Source: Methanospirillum sp. (GTDB lineage Archaea; Halobacteriota; Methanomicrobia; Methanomicrobiales; Methanospirillaceae). From it: a stretch of DNA of 48,472 nucleotides. Shown in pieces: positions 16,820 through 25,035 of this stretch. The stretch's first letter is position 1; each line of letters starts with the position of its first letter. The translations under genes were made by a program, and so were the position numbers. Location of the stretch: contig JAAYEG010000014.1 of the NCBI GenBank assembly GCA_012728895.1, forward strand, positions 1-48,472, given 5' to 3'. Under the pieces are notes generated by a model. The model worked only from the letters and a program-made list of their open reading frames with translations, had not been told where the DNA came from and searched no databases.

Positions 16820-17923
16820 TCAAAGTGGGACGGACGGGTCGAGCTGGGCTTCGATCGAGGAGCCTGATGCCCCGACAGCCGCCAGCGCCCCGACCGTACC
16901 GCGACCTCCGTACAGGGAGATACCGGATGCCGAAGCGCTGTCAAGGGCGTCTCCGCGCGTGACGGGCCCCGTGCGTGCTCGCCCGGCGAAAGCGCGGAGG
17001 GCGTCCGGGACCCGGAAACCGCGCTTGATCGCAACGCCCCACTCGCCTGAGAACGCCTCGTCCGAGACGAACCTCACGGCATGCCGCTCGACCATCGCAA
17101 GATCGGCGGGATCGACAGCGAGCTCGAGATAGCTCGAAAAGTTCCCGGCAGTCCGCCCCTCGATCGTCGGTTCGAGCATCACAACCCGGTGGCCGATTGG
17201 GGTGACCCCCTCGAGCCGGGCGAGGTGCTGCAGCAGGGCCAGCGCGAGGGCGAAGGTCGCCCCGCCCCGCTCGTCATCGGTGTCATCGATACCGATCACG
17301 AGGTGGTCCAGCGCCCGCGTGACCACCTCTGCGCAGACCAGCGCGCCGCGCCGCTCGAGACGGACCTCGAGCACTCCGTCGGCGTGGGCGATCATCTCCG
17401 AGAGCGAGTAGGCCGGCCCGCCGATCGAACGGAGCACCTGGATCACCCGATCCCCCTCGAGTTTGAGCTCTTCGACCCCGACGGCTGCCAGCGGGGAGAG
17501 GCCGACCTGGACCGGCCGGCGGCCGAGATGTCCGGTCTCCCGGAGCAGGTCCCCTTCCCTCTCCAGTGATTCGATCACACCGCCGGCCGCCCGGTGGTGC
17601 AGGGCGCAGAAACCAGCGGTCGCTGGGGAGAGGCACTTGTGGAAGATCGTGACACTGTCACCATCGATCGTCGTGAATACCCGGCGGCAGGTCGAGCGTG
17701 GCATCGCGCTGATCGCGACGAACCGGGCACCGTGACGCCCGTGGCTCCCTCTCTGGCCTGCGACGCATCCTTCGGCCACCAGCCGCTTCACCCAGTCCTG
17801 AACGGTCGAGCGGGGAAGACCGAGACGCCCGGCGATATCGGCGATCGTGAAGGAACCGTCTTCAAGCGTCACCTGCCGCATGAGGGTCAGGAGGAGGCGG
17901 CGACGCTCGAGGACGCGGGACAT
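16820..17923 (-). CDS. Winged-helix protein fused to an IDDTD-motif (TiaS/Mmp11-like) domain
   Basis: A 367-residue protein. Residues 1-70 form a winged helix (FTIADIAGRLGLPRSTVQDW, VKRLVAEGCVAGQRGSHGRHGARFVAI). The middle has Cys/His residues (IFHKCLSPATAGFCALHHRA) that might bind metal. From about residue 205 it reads LVIGIDDTDDERGGATFALA, the nucleotide-binding motif of the TCKD domain in TiaS (agmatine-tRNA-Ile synthetase) and of methanogenesis marker protein 11, to which the flanking parts also look related. The zinc ribbon and OB parts of TiaS are absent, so it is probably not TiaS itself. It starts four bases after homoserine dehydrogenase in the ACT-hom operon, which hints at a regulator sensing a nucleotide or aminoacylation signal; function is unproven. 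Confidence 0.7.
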   Translation of the reverse strand: MSRVLERRRLLLTLMRQVTLEDGSFTIADIAGRLGLPRSTVQDWVKRLVAEGCVAGQRGSHGRHGARFVAISAMPRSTCRRVFTTIDGDSVTIFHKCLSPATAGFCALHHRAAGGVIESLEREGDLLRETGHLGRRPVQVGLSPLAAVGVEELKLEGDRVIQVLRSIGGPAYSLSEMIAHADGVLEVRLERRGALVCAEVVTRALDHLVIGIDDTDDERGGATFALALALLQHLARLEGVTPIGHRVVMLEPTIEGRTAGNFSSYLELAVDPADLAMVERHAVRFVSDEAFSGEWGVAIKRGFRVPDALRAFAGRARTGPVTRGDALDSASASGISLYGGRGTVGALAAVGASGSSIEAQLDPSVPL

Positions 17924-17927
17924 GGCC

Positions 17928-18914
17928 TCATCCGCCGGAGGACCCGCGTTCTCTGATCGCGATCAGGTCCCCGATCACCGCCGATGCCGTCTCGACCGAG
18001 CCGGCCCCCTTTCCCATCAGGGTGATCTCTCCGGCCATATCAGCCGAGAGCATCACCGCGTTGAGCGTCCCCTCGATCACGAGCGGATGGGACCGCGGGA
18101 TGACGCGGGGTGCCACCTTCAGGCCACGCGTGGGAGAGGCCTCTCCGATCAGCCGGATCGTGCAGTCCTGGCTGGCGGCAAGGCGGAGCGCGTCCGCCGT
18201 GAGCCCGTCGATACCGGTGATCGCGACGTCGTCAAGGGTGGTTGAGAGGCCCCAGCAGGTGTTCGCCAGGATCACGAGCTTGATCGCCGCGTCGATCCCG
18301 AGGACGTCGTAGGACGGGTCGGCCTCGGCGTATCCCAGCTCGCGGGCTTCGGCAAGCGCCTGTTCGTAGGTGAGCCCCTCATCATCCATCCGGGTCAGGA
18401 TGTAGTTGCAGGTCCCGTTCAGAACCCCGGTTATCTCGCCCAGGCGGTTCCCGGCCAGGCCATCGCGAATCGCGTGGATGACAGGGATTGCCCCGCCGAC
18501 CGTTGCCTCGTACCGGATGGCGACCCCCCGCTCTGCCGCGAGGGCCTCGAGACCCGCCAGGTCGGCCGCGATTGGTCCCTTGTTCGAGGTGACCACGTGG
18601 TGCCCGCGCGCGAGGGCGGTCCGGAGATGGGTGAGCGCCGGTTCTCCGGTCCTTGCGTCGGTCGGGGTCAGCTCGACCAGGACGTCGTAGACGTCGGAGG
18701 CCAGGACGTCGCCAGCGCCGAGACCCGGTTCCCCGCATCGACCGGTCAGGTTCTTTCGATCAAGGACGTCACGGGGGTCGAGGCCTGAGGGATCGATGGA
18801 GGCCGACGAGGAGTCCGAGACCGCTGTCAGCACGAGACCAAGCTCCGGCTTCTCAGCAAGCATCCGGAGGACACCCCTGCCGACGGAACCGATTCCGAGC
18901 ACCGCGACCCTCAT
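17928..18914 (-). CDS. hom: Homoserine dehydrogenase
   Basis: A 328-residue NAD(P)-dependent enzyme reducing aspartate semialdehyde to homoserine for threonine and methionine synthesis. The Rossmann motif is VAVLGIGSVGRGVLRML at the N terminus, followed by HVVTSNKGPIAADL near 110, EATVGGAIPVIHAIRDGLAG near 138, GVLNGTCNYILTRM near 164, and AEADPSYDVLGIDAAIKL near 197 with catalytic Asp and Lys. It is the short form without a C-terminal ACT domain. A separate ACT-domain gene lies directly upstream with an ATGA overlap, so allosteric control is probably supplied by that protein. Confidence 0.95.
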   Translation of the reverse strand: MRVAVLGIGSVGRGVLRMLAEKPELGLVLTAVSDSSSASIDPSGLDPRDVLDRKNLTGRCGEPGLGAGDVLASDVYDVLVELTPTDARTGEPALTHLRTALARGHHVVTSNKGPIAADLAGLEALAAERGVAIRYEATVGGAIPVIHAIRDGLAGNRLGEITGVLNGTCNYILTRMDDEGLTYEQALAEARELGYAEADPSYDVLGIDAAIKLVILANTCWGLSTTLDDVAITGIDGLTADALRLAASQDCTIRLIGEASPTRGLKVAPRVIPRSHPLVIEGTLNAVMLSADMAGEITLMGKGAGSVETASAVIGDLIAIRERGSSGG

Positions 18915-19426
18915 CGGTCCATCTCCCCGACCGGCTCGACTATCAGCAGGTCCTTCTCGGCCGCCACCTCCCGGAGGAGGGCGAGCGCCCGCTCCATCTC
19001 GGGCCGCGTCGTCGCCTTGATGGTGATCAGCGCGGTCGAGGGCTCGATGATCGAGGGCATGTGGACGTTCAGCTCCGCGACCTCGGCGGAGCCGGTGGCG
19101 TCGATCCGTGAGATCGTGTCGCCGATGTCGGTTCTGATCAGGTGACCGATCATGATCACGGACTGCCTGTGCAGGAGCCGCTCCTCGCCGAGTCGAAGTA
19201 TGCCGACACCCTGCCGCCGGATCGCGTCGACGAGGGGGTCGAGCCGTTCCTGGGCGATCTCGAGCACGATCTGGACGCCGAGGGTGTCGGAAGACGACTC
19301 GGGTTCCCGCTGGTGAATCACGGCGATGATGTTGCCGCCGAACTCGGATATTGGTGTCAGCGCGGCGACGAGCTGTCCCGGGCTATCCTTTATTTCCAGT
19401 TTCATCGAGACCTGCAGACGGACCAC
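18911..19426 (-). CDS. ACT-domain protein, predicted allosteric partner of homoserine dehydrogenase (COG2061-type)
   Basis: About 171 residues. Residues 8-80 are a clear ACT domain (MKLEIKDSPGQLVAALTPIS, EFGGNIIAVIHQRE). The second half looks like a degenerate repeat of the same fold (ISRIDATGSAEVAELNVHMP, then ALITIKATTRPEMERAL). COG2061 proteins are described as predicted allosteric regulators of homoserine dehydrogenase, and the four-base overlap with hom here agrees. The start is taken as GTG 19426; ATG 19405 is an alternative with GGAGGTGG about 14 bases upstream. Threonine is the likely ligand by analogy, not shown. Confidence 0.88.
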   Translation of the reverse strand: MVRLQVSMKLEIKDSPGQLVAALTPISEFGGNIIAVIHQREPESSSDTLGVQIVLEIAQERLDPLVDAIRRQGVGILRLGEERLLHRQSVIMIGHLIRTDIGDTISRIDATGSAEVAELNVHMPSIIEPSTALITIKATTRPEMERALALLREVAAEKDLLIVEPVGEMDR

Positions 19427-19858
19427 CTCCCCTTCGTTACGTACCTTGCACGAGGCGGTGCATAAGTCTTGTTTTCCTTCATCGGGTTACCAGTCCATGT
19501 CTACCGCTTCCTCCATCTCAGGTGTTCGAGATCGCTCGGGGACCCGGGACGATCCGTGGCTTCCTATCGCCGTGCCGGAGCACCGGCTCCCTGCTGCATA
19601 TCACGCGATGGCCTGACTCCGGGACGGTATGAAAAAAACGGTTCCCGCTCGCCCTGCTCGGTTAAACGAATAGCGAGGACTGGGGAAGGTCGCCGTCCCT
19701 GGTGATCGACGACCCCTGGTATACCGGCGTACTCTATTCTCCCGGTAACCCCGGGTCCAACAATCGAGTCACAGACGGAATCCCTGGATCGCGGCGCACC
19801 GGCGGCAGGCCGGATCCACCTCCCCTGGAGGATCTTCTCGGAGACCGCGACATGCCCG
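19427..19858. other. Spacer without a recognisable gene
   Basis: Holds the upstream region of the ACT-hom operon (TATA-like CTTATGCA near 19462-19470 on the minus strand). I see nothing else that can be named; short frames on both strands have non-coding composition. Confidence 0.4.
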
Positions 19859-20263
19859 TCAGACAGGCTCTATCTCGACGTTCACTCGATCGAAGATGCC
19901 GACGACCCTGATGTGATAATACCCACCGAAGGGAGCCTCGATGAGTTCTGTCCCGTGCTTCGCCGACCGGGTGTTGAAATTATCGACCACGTTGAAGCAG
20001 AGTGAATCGGTCCCTTCGTATCGGCAAAGATAGATCACGAATTCGGTTTCCGGCACTCCGCCGGCATCGACCACAGCCCAGTTCACGTAATAATCCCCGC
20101 CGGGCAGGAAGAATGGCTCCGATTCGGCGCCACTGGACGCACCCGAGAACCGGAATGAGGAGTCCGGGGTGACCTCGGATGTACCCGGGATCGTGGAACA
20201 GCCGGAGACGAGCGCCAGGGTACCGATGAGCGCCAGGGCAGAGATCCGGGCCAGGTACCGCAT
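19859..20263 (-). CDS. Small secreted lipoprotein of unknown function
   Basis: Codes for about 134 residues from ATG 20263. The N terminus has positive charges, then a hydrophobic stretch (ISALALIGTLALVSGC) ending in a lipobox-like LVSGC, so the mature protein would start at Cys and be lipid-anchored outside the cell. The mature part is beta-rich (SEPFFLPGGDYYVNWAVVDA, FVIYLCRYEG, GGYYHIRVVGIFDRVNVEIE) and resembles small archaeal surface proteins. Two Cys in the mature part (YLCRY, LCFNV) could form a disulfide. Function is unknown. A TATA-like CCTATG about 30 bases upstream suggests a leaderless mRNA. It is alone, between two spacers. Confidence 0.78.
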   Translation of the reverse strand: MRYLARISALALIGTLALVSGCSTIPGTSEVTPDSSFRFSGASSGAESEPFFLPGGDYYVNWAVVDAGGVPETEFVIYLCRYEGTDSLCFNVVDNFNTRSAKHGTELIEAPFGGYYHIRVVGIFDRVNVEIEPV

Positions 20264-20672
20264 GCCGGTACTGAGAAGGTGTACGTGCACATAGGTCTTT
20301 TGTCAATCCCCGGGAGAGCCCTTCTTCGGGGGCCCTTGGCGGCGCCGTGATCCTGGCAACCCCGTCACGTGGTTGCCACCCCGTGGCTCGGCGCACATCG
20401 GGGGGGGGCGGTTCTCTCCCGTTTACGTGCGGTTCCGGCCCGATCCCGGGTTGCACCACCCCGCCGGCCGGACGACCTGACCTTGCCGAACTCCGGGCGA
20501 CGGGGTCGCCACGGCAGCATCGTCTGACTGCAGCACTGGCTTCAGTTCCGGGATATCCCGGCCGGCGAGTGGAATGCGGACGCGGCTCCGGCCTCCGCGC
20601 AGCGCGAGGAGACGCCGGAACCGTTCACGAGGATCCGGTGCACTCGCCCGAGCTCACCGGCAGGGGGAGTGG
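20264..20672. other. Spacer with an 8-bp inverted repeat
   Basis: No gene seen. TGGCAACC (20354-20361) and GGTTGCCA (20371-20378) form a perfect inverted repeat with a 9-base loop, about 90 bases upstream of the lipoprotein start and nearly 300 past the cobyric acid synthase stop. It could be a transcript end or a regulator site; there is no match to a cobalamin riboswitch. Confidence 0.4.
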
Positions 20673-22133
20673 TCATCCCTGAGATCCGTCCCCGTCGAGC
20701 GCGAGAGCCAGGAGCGCGTCGAGGTCGACGCTCTCGCTCACGAGGTGTGCGAGCCTGGCATACGGGTCCTCCTCGTCCCCGATCGGCGAGTACGGTATGC
20801 CCCTGCGCTCGCAGAGGAACGAGAGGAGCCCGTCGACCGCCGTCGGGTTCTGAAAGAGGCCGTGCAGGTAGGTGCCGATCACGAGCCCGTCCTCGCTCGC
20901 TGCACCGTCCTCGCCGAAGGCCGCGAGTACTCCCTCGTCGCGCCGTGTCTCGCCCATGTGGATCTCGTACCCTGAGACGGTCCCCATCCCGGAGAGGATC
21001 GGGTCGACCGGAGCCGCGGCCCGTTCGGAGCGCCGGGTCGTCTTCTCGTACACGGAGAACCGGGTCTCGACCTCGAGAAGCCCGAGCCCGTGGAGTGTTC
21101 CGAAGCCCTCCTCGACCCCGCAGTCCTCGACGCTGCGCCCGAGCATCTGGTAGCCGCCGCAGATGCCGATAACGGGGATGCCCGACGCGCGGGCCCGGCG
21201 CACCTCGTCGGCACCGCCCGACGCGTGCAGATCCGCGAGGTCCGCCATGGTGTTCTTGGTGCCGGGGAGGATTACACAGTCGTATCCATCGAGCGGGGCG
21301 CCGGGTCGGATGTAATCGACCGAGACGCGACGCTCGAGCGCCTCGAAGTCTGTGAAGTTCGAGATACGCGGAAAACGGATGACCGCGATCCTGACCGGGT
21401 GATCCCGTCTTCGTTTGTCTTCGATCGAGAGCGAATCCTCGCTCGGGAGCTCGAGCTCCGCGAAGGGAAGGACTCCCAGCACCGGGACTCCGGAAAGGTG
21501 TTCCAGGATCGCGACTCCGTCCCGGAAGAGCTCCGGATCTCCGCGGAACTTGTTCACGATCACGCCGCGGACGAGCCTGCGAACATGCACCGGCAGGAGC
21601 GCAATCGTCCCGCAGACCTGAGCGAAGACTCCTCCGCGCTCGATGTCCGCGATCAGGACGATCGGGAGCCCGAGCCTCTCGGCCAGGCGGATGTTCGCGA
21701 TGTCCCGGGAGTACAGGTTCACCTCCGCGGCGCCGCCCGCGCCTTCCACGACGACGCAGTCGTGCTCGGCAGCGAGACGGGCATAGGCCTCGAGCGCCCG
21801 GTCGAGGAGCCGATCGGTCTCGAGATAGTAGTCGGCGATCGCGACGTCGCGGTACGGCCGGCCCATCACCACGATCTGGGACGAGCGGTCACCCTTCGGC
21901 TTGAGAAGGATCGGGTTCATCTCTGCCCTGGGCTCAACCCGCGCGGCGAAGGCCTGCATTGCCTGGGCGATCCCGATCTCGGCCCCGTCACGAGTCACGT
22001 ACGAGTTCAGGCTCATGTTCTGGGACTTGAAAGGTGCCACCGAGCACCCACGATCCGATAGAAGCCGGCAGACGGCGGCGACGACCGTGCTCTTGCCCAC
22101 GTGCGAGGCGGTTCCGAGGATCATGAGCGACAC
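20673..22133 (-). CDS. cbiP: Cobyric acid synthase
   Basis: A 486-residue glutamine-dependent amidotransferase that amidates four side chains of adenosylcobyrinic acid a,c-diamide in cobamide synthesis. The N-terminal P-loop-like domain reads [19 protein letters not shown] and [11 protein letters not shown], then [12 protein letters not shown]. The C-terminal class I glutaminase-like domain has the nucleophile in [10 protein letters not shown] and the histidine in [11 protein letters not shown]. Full length for the family. Methanogens need corrinoids for the Mtr methyltransferase. GTG 22133 has GGAG nine bases upstream; ATG 22124 is an alternative start. No cobalamin riboswitch is visible upstream. 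The gene is divergent from aIF1. Confidence 0.95.
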   Translation of the reverse strand: MSLMILGTASHVGKSTVVAAVCRLLSDRGCSVAPFKSQNMSLNSYVTRDGAEIGIAQAMQAFAARVEPRAEMNPILLKPKGDRSSQIVVMGRPYRDVAIADYYLETDRLLDRALEAYARLAAEHDCVVVEGAGGAAEVNLYSRDIANIRLAERLGLPIVLIADIERGGVFAQVCGTIALLPVHVRRLVRGVIVNKFRGDPELFRDGVAILEHLSGVPVLGVLPFAELELPSEDSLSIEDKRRRDHPVRIAVIRFPRISNFTDFEALERRVSVDYIRPGAPLDGYDCVILPGTKNTMADLADLHASGGADEVRRARASGIPVIGICGGYQMLGRSVEDCGVEEGFGTLHGLGLLEVETRFSVYEKTTRRSERAAAPVDPILSGMGTVSGYEIHMGETRRDEGVLAAFGEDGAASEDGLVIGTYLHGLFQNPTAVDGLLSFLCERRGIPYSPIGDEEDPYARLAHLVSESVDLDALLALALDGDGSQG

Positions 22134-22197
22134 GAGAGAACGCTCCGGCGCGCGGCGGGATCCCTGTGCAGGAACAGCCTCGCCACGTTAAGCCAAC

Positions 22198-22210
22198 AAA
22201 TATATAAGCA
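22198..22210 (+). promoter_or_regulatory. Strong TATA box of the aIF1 gene
   Basis: AAATATATAAGCA is a near-consensus archaeal TATA box. Its centre lies about 26 bases before ATG 22230, so the mRNA should be leaderless. Confidence 0.7.
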
Positions 22211-22229
22211 GACCTTGAATTTAGATGTA

Positions 22230-22535
22230 ATGAGTGGAGGGATCTGTCCCACTTGCGGACTGCCGAAGGAGCTGTGTATCTGCGAAGAGGTTGCCAAGGA
22301 GCAGCAGAGGATAAACGTCATCGTGAACAGGCGTCGGTACGGAAAGGAGGTCACCGTGATCGAGGGACTCGACCCGGCCGACATCGACCTTCAGGACCTG
22401 ACCAAGTTCCTCAAGGCCCGTCTCGCCTGCGGCGGCACGGTCAAGGGCAGTTCGATCGAGCTGCAAGGCGAGCACCGGGACAGGGTCAAGGACCTTCTGG
22501 CCAAGAAGGGGTACTCCCTCGATAATATCTCCTGA
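22230..22535 (+). CDS. Translation initiation factor aIF1 (SUI1)
   Basis: A 101-residue SUI1-family factor that binds the small ribosomal subunit and controls start-codon selection. The N terminus carries a CPTC/CICE cysteine cluster ([20 protein letters not shown]) that may bind zinc, as in other archaeal members. The core is [20 protein letters not shown], then [20 protein letters not shown] and [12 protein letters not shown] 22230 matches the leaderless spacing from the TATA box, whereas the longer upstream frame is not supported. A run of seven T at 22551-22557 follows the gene. Confidence 0.95.
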   Translation: MSGGICPTCGLPKELCICEEVAKEQQRINVIVNRRRYGKEVTVIEGLDPADIDLQDLTKFLKARLACGGTVKGSSIELQGEHRDRVKDLLAKKGYSLDNIS

Positions 22536-22550
22536 TCCTATCTGCAGGTC

Positions 22551-22557
22551 TTTTTTT
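22551..22557 (+). terminator. T7 run after aIF1
   Basis: Seven consecutive T lie 15 bases after the aIF1 stop and before the next start, a standard archaeal termination signal. Confidence 0.45.
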
Positions 22558-22586
22558 CGTGGTATTCTGAGTGTGGAGCAGGCTCT

Positions 22587-24038
22587 ATGTCGAAGAACGA
22601 TTCCAGGTCCGGGGAGGAGAGGCTCAAGGAGGCGTACGAGGAACTGGGTGCGCTGCAGCGGACCTTCAGGATCCGACAGATTCCCGCGATCATCGTGGTC
22701 GAGGGATGGAACGCCTCGGGGATCTCCGATACCATTGCAACCCTCCTCCAGGGACTCGACCCCCGTGGGTTCGACTTCCACGCCCTCGGGCGCCCGGGCG
22801 AGGAGGACCGCGCCCACACCTTTTTGCGCCGTTTCTGGGTCAGGACCCCGGCGCACGGACGGATCGCGATCTATGCGCGGTCGTGGTACTCCCGTGCGCT
22901 GGCAGAAAAAATCAGGGGGACCGAGTGGGAGAAGCGGCTCGATCGCGCGATAACCTCCATCAAAACTTTTGAAAGGCAGCTGGCGGACGATGGGACCCTG
23001 ATCCTGAAGTTTTTTCTTCAGATCAGCAGCGAGGAGCAACGTCGGCGCCTCGTCGCGCGCGAGAAAGACCCCCTCACCTCCTGGATGATCACCAGGAACG
23101 ACTGGGACTTTCACCATCTTTACGACGAGCTGACGCCTGTCATCCGGCATATCAGGGAGGCGACCGAGGAACCGTGGGCCGCCTGGCATATAGTCGACGC
23201 CGAGGAGACAGCGGTAGCGAGTGAACGAGTGCTCTCGACCGTGATAGAGCGGTTCCGCGCCCATCTCGATACCGGTGGATCTGCCCCGCTCAGGGCACAC
23301 GCCCCCCTCCCCCCTCTTCCTTCTAGCGCTTCACCGATCGACACGGTCGACCTGTCGCTCTCGATGTCGCGCCACGACTACGACCGTGTCTCACCCGAAT
23401 GCCAGGCCCGCCTCCGCGCCTGCCAGTACTCCCTCTACCGCCGGAAGGTCCCGCTGATCATCGTCTACGAGGGGTGGGACGCGGCAGGAAAGGGGGGCTC
23501 GATCCAGCGGCTGGTCAGGTCGATGAATCCACGGGGCTACGCGGTGGTACCGGTGGGACCGCCCAGCAGCGAGGAGCTCGCGCACCATTTTCTCTGGCGC
23601 TTCTACCTCCGGTTTCCCCCCGCCGGCGACATACGGATATTCGACCGCTCCTGGTACGGTCGCGTGCTCGTGGAGAGGGTGGAAGGGCTCGCGTCCGAGC
23701 ACCAGTGGCAGAGGGCCTACCGGGAGATCTGTGAGATGGAGCGTGCGTACGTCGAATCCGGCGGCGGCCTGATCAAGTTCTGGCTCGAGATCGACGCCGA
23801 GACCCAGCTGAAGAGATTCCGCGAGCGCGAGACCGACCCGTCGAAGCAGTGGAAGATCACGGAGGAGGACTGGCGGAACCGGGAGAAGCGGGAGCAGTAC
23901 GAGCGGGCCGTGCGCGAGATGATCGCTCGGACGCACACGCCTTCAGCCCCCTGGACGGTGATCGCGTCCAACAGCAAGCATCACGCCCGAATCACCGCTC
24001 AGAGGGCCGTGATCGATTACGTCAACGATCTCATCTAG
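22587..24038 (+). CDS. Tandem PPK2-family kinase (polyphosphate:AMP phosphotransferase-like)
   Basis: A 483-residue protein made of two PPK2 domains in tandem, the layout of class II PPK2 enzymes that make ADP from AMP using polyphosphate. The C-terminal domain keeps the Walker A-like EGWDAAGKGGSIQRLVRSMN near 290, the acidic Walker B-like FDRSWYGRVLVERVEG, and the lid KFWLEIDAETQLKRFRERE. In the N-terminal domain the loop is degenerate (EGWNASGISDTIATLLQGLD, lacking the Lys), as is usual in this class. It may support nucleotide recycling or phosphate storage use in the cytoplasm. Its 3' end overlaps by four bases the end of the convergent chorismate mutase gene. Confidence 0.92.
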   Translation: MSKNDSRSGEERLKEAYEELGALQRTFRIRQIPAIIVVEGWNASGISDTIATLLQGLDPRGFDFHALGRPGEEDRAHTFLRRFWVRTPAHGRIAIYARSWYSRALAEKIRGTEWEKRLDRAITSIKTFERQLADDGTLILKFFLQISSEEQRRRLVAREKDPLTSWMITRNDWDFHHLYDELTPVIRHIREATEEPWAAWHIVDAEETAVASERVLSTVIERFRAHLDTGGSAPLRAHAPLPPLPSSASPIDTVDLSLSMSRHDYDRVSPECQARLRACQYSLYRRKVPLIIVYEGWDAAGKGGSIQRLVRSMNPRGYAVVPVGPPSSEELAHHFLWRFYLRFPPAGDIRIFDRSWYGRVLVERVEGLASEHQWQRAYREICEMERAYVESGGGLIKFWLEIDAETQLKRFRERETDPSKQWKITEEDWRNREKREQYERAVREMIARTHTPSAPWTVIASNSKHHARITAQRAVIDYVNDLI

Positions 24039-24322
24039 GGGAGGTTCCCGTCGCCCTGGCACTCGCGCTGCCGCACCTCGCTCATCTCTATCAGCAGCTC
24101 AAATACCCTCTGTACGGCCGTAGGATCGACACCGCTCTCGACCGCGCATTCGAAGACGTGGTCGAGGACCAGGCGCCGCCGAGCATCGTCGCGGATAGGT
24201 ACGCCTGCCGAGTGCTTCGCCCGGGCCATGCGGGCAGCGCAGGCCTGGCGCGATGCGATCAGGTCAACGATACCCACGTCGATGTCGTCGATCATCGCCC
24301 GGAGTTCCGCCAGTGTTGCCAT
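24035..24322 (-). CDS. Chorismate mutase (AroQ type)
   Basis: A 95-residue all-helical AroQ-type enzyme turning chorismate into prephenate for phenylalanine and tyrosine. The N-terminal helix has LAELRAMIDDIDVGIVDLIA with the conserved Arg, followed by ASRQACAARMARAKHSAG and PIRDDARRRLVLDHV. The C-terminal helix is VQRVFELLIEMSEVRQRE. Length fits monofunctional archaeal forms. It stands alone with a long spacer upstream. Confidence 0.9.
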   Translation of the reverse strand: MATLAELRAMIDDIDVGIVDLIASRQACAARMARAKHSAGVPIRDDARRRLVLDHVFECAVESGVDPTAVQRVFELLIEMSEVRQRECQGDGNLP

Positions 24323-25035
24323 GTCGGATCACGATGGGCGCAAAGCGAGATAAAAGAGACGGCAGCACAGGCGAGGGGCGTCAGGAGAGCACTCATTGAA
24401 CCGGCGGCGGCGGTCTCGATGCCGTGGAGGAACGCGCTTCGAACCTGTTGACTGACGGAATGGGTCGGCACGGCTCCTCCTTCCCCGGATCTCCGGGGGG
24501 AAGGACCGGCGGGCACTGCCTGCCCCGACACACCCCGTGAAGGAGCCGCTGGGTGGAAACGCGCAGTTCGAACCAGGCATGATCGGGCCGGAGTGTCGAG
24601 CCCTGCCGCATCAAGGACCAATAAACCACACGGTGAAAGTAATACCGGTGATCCTCGAATTTTCCGTCTTTACGAAAAACCATATCTGTATCCGGGCTGC
24701 ACAGACATTCTGGCCCCTCCCCGTCTTTCCGCCTACCTCATCCGCGCCGGTGTCGGGGATCGGGTTCCAGAGCGTGCCAGATGATCTGGCCCGGGGACTC
24801 CCATCGGCGTGCCGGCCGTCATCTCCTGGCCAATCGCGGTTCGACTTGGCGAGAGAGGATTCTCTCATCGAGATCGGGTGCCGGGGACGGCTCCGACCAC
24901 GATCAGGAGTTATCTCCTGCCAATCAAACGGGACTGGCCTGATCTTTTCAACGGGACTTCCCGGGGTGAGGTCACTGCTGGTTTTATATCTTCTCCACTG
25001 GAGATCTCCGCACAGAGATAACCAGGGGTTTCAAT
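24323..25035. other. Spacer with promoter of the MBL-rhodanese gene
   Basis: No gene seen in 713 bases. A clear TATA box, GTTTTATATC (24981-24990), lies about 50 bases before the MBL-rhodanese start and gives a leader of about 25 bases. A GC-rich imperfect hairpin is present at about 24478-24505 (CCTTCCCCGG with CCGGGGGGAAGG). The rest shows nothing I can name. Confidence 0.5.

Noticed and set aside
22134-22229. Possible cobalamin riboswitch before cbiP
   Set aside because: No B12-box-like sequence, and the gap is too short once the aIF1 promoter is placed.
24560-24585. GTTCGAACC-like sequence suggesting a tRNA T-arm
   Set aside because: No acceptor, D or anticodon stems fit around it.
8628-24603. 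Shared 15-mer GAGTGTCGAGCCCTG in two spacers (near 8632 and 24590)
   Set aside because: Flanks do not match, and one such match is expected by chance in GC-rich DNA of this size.
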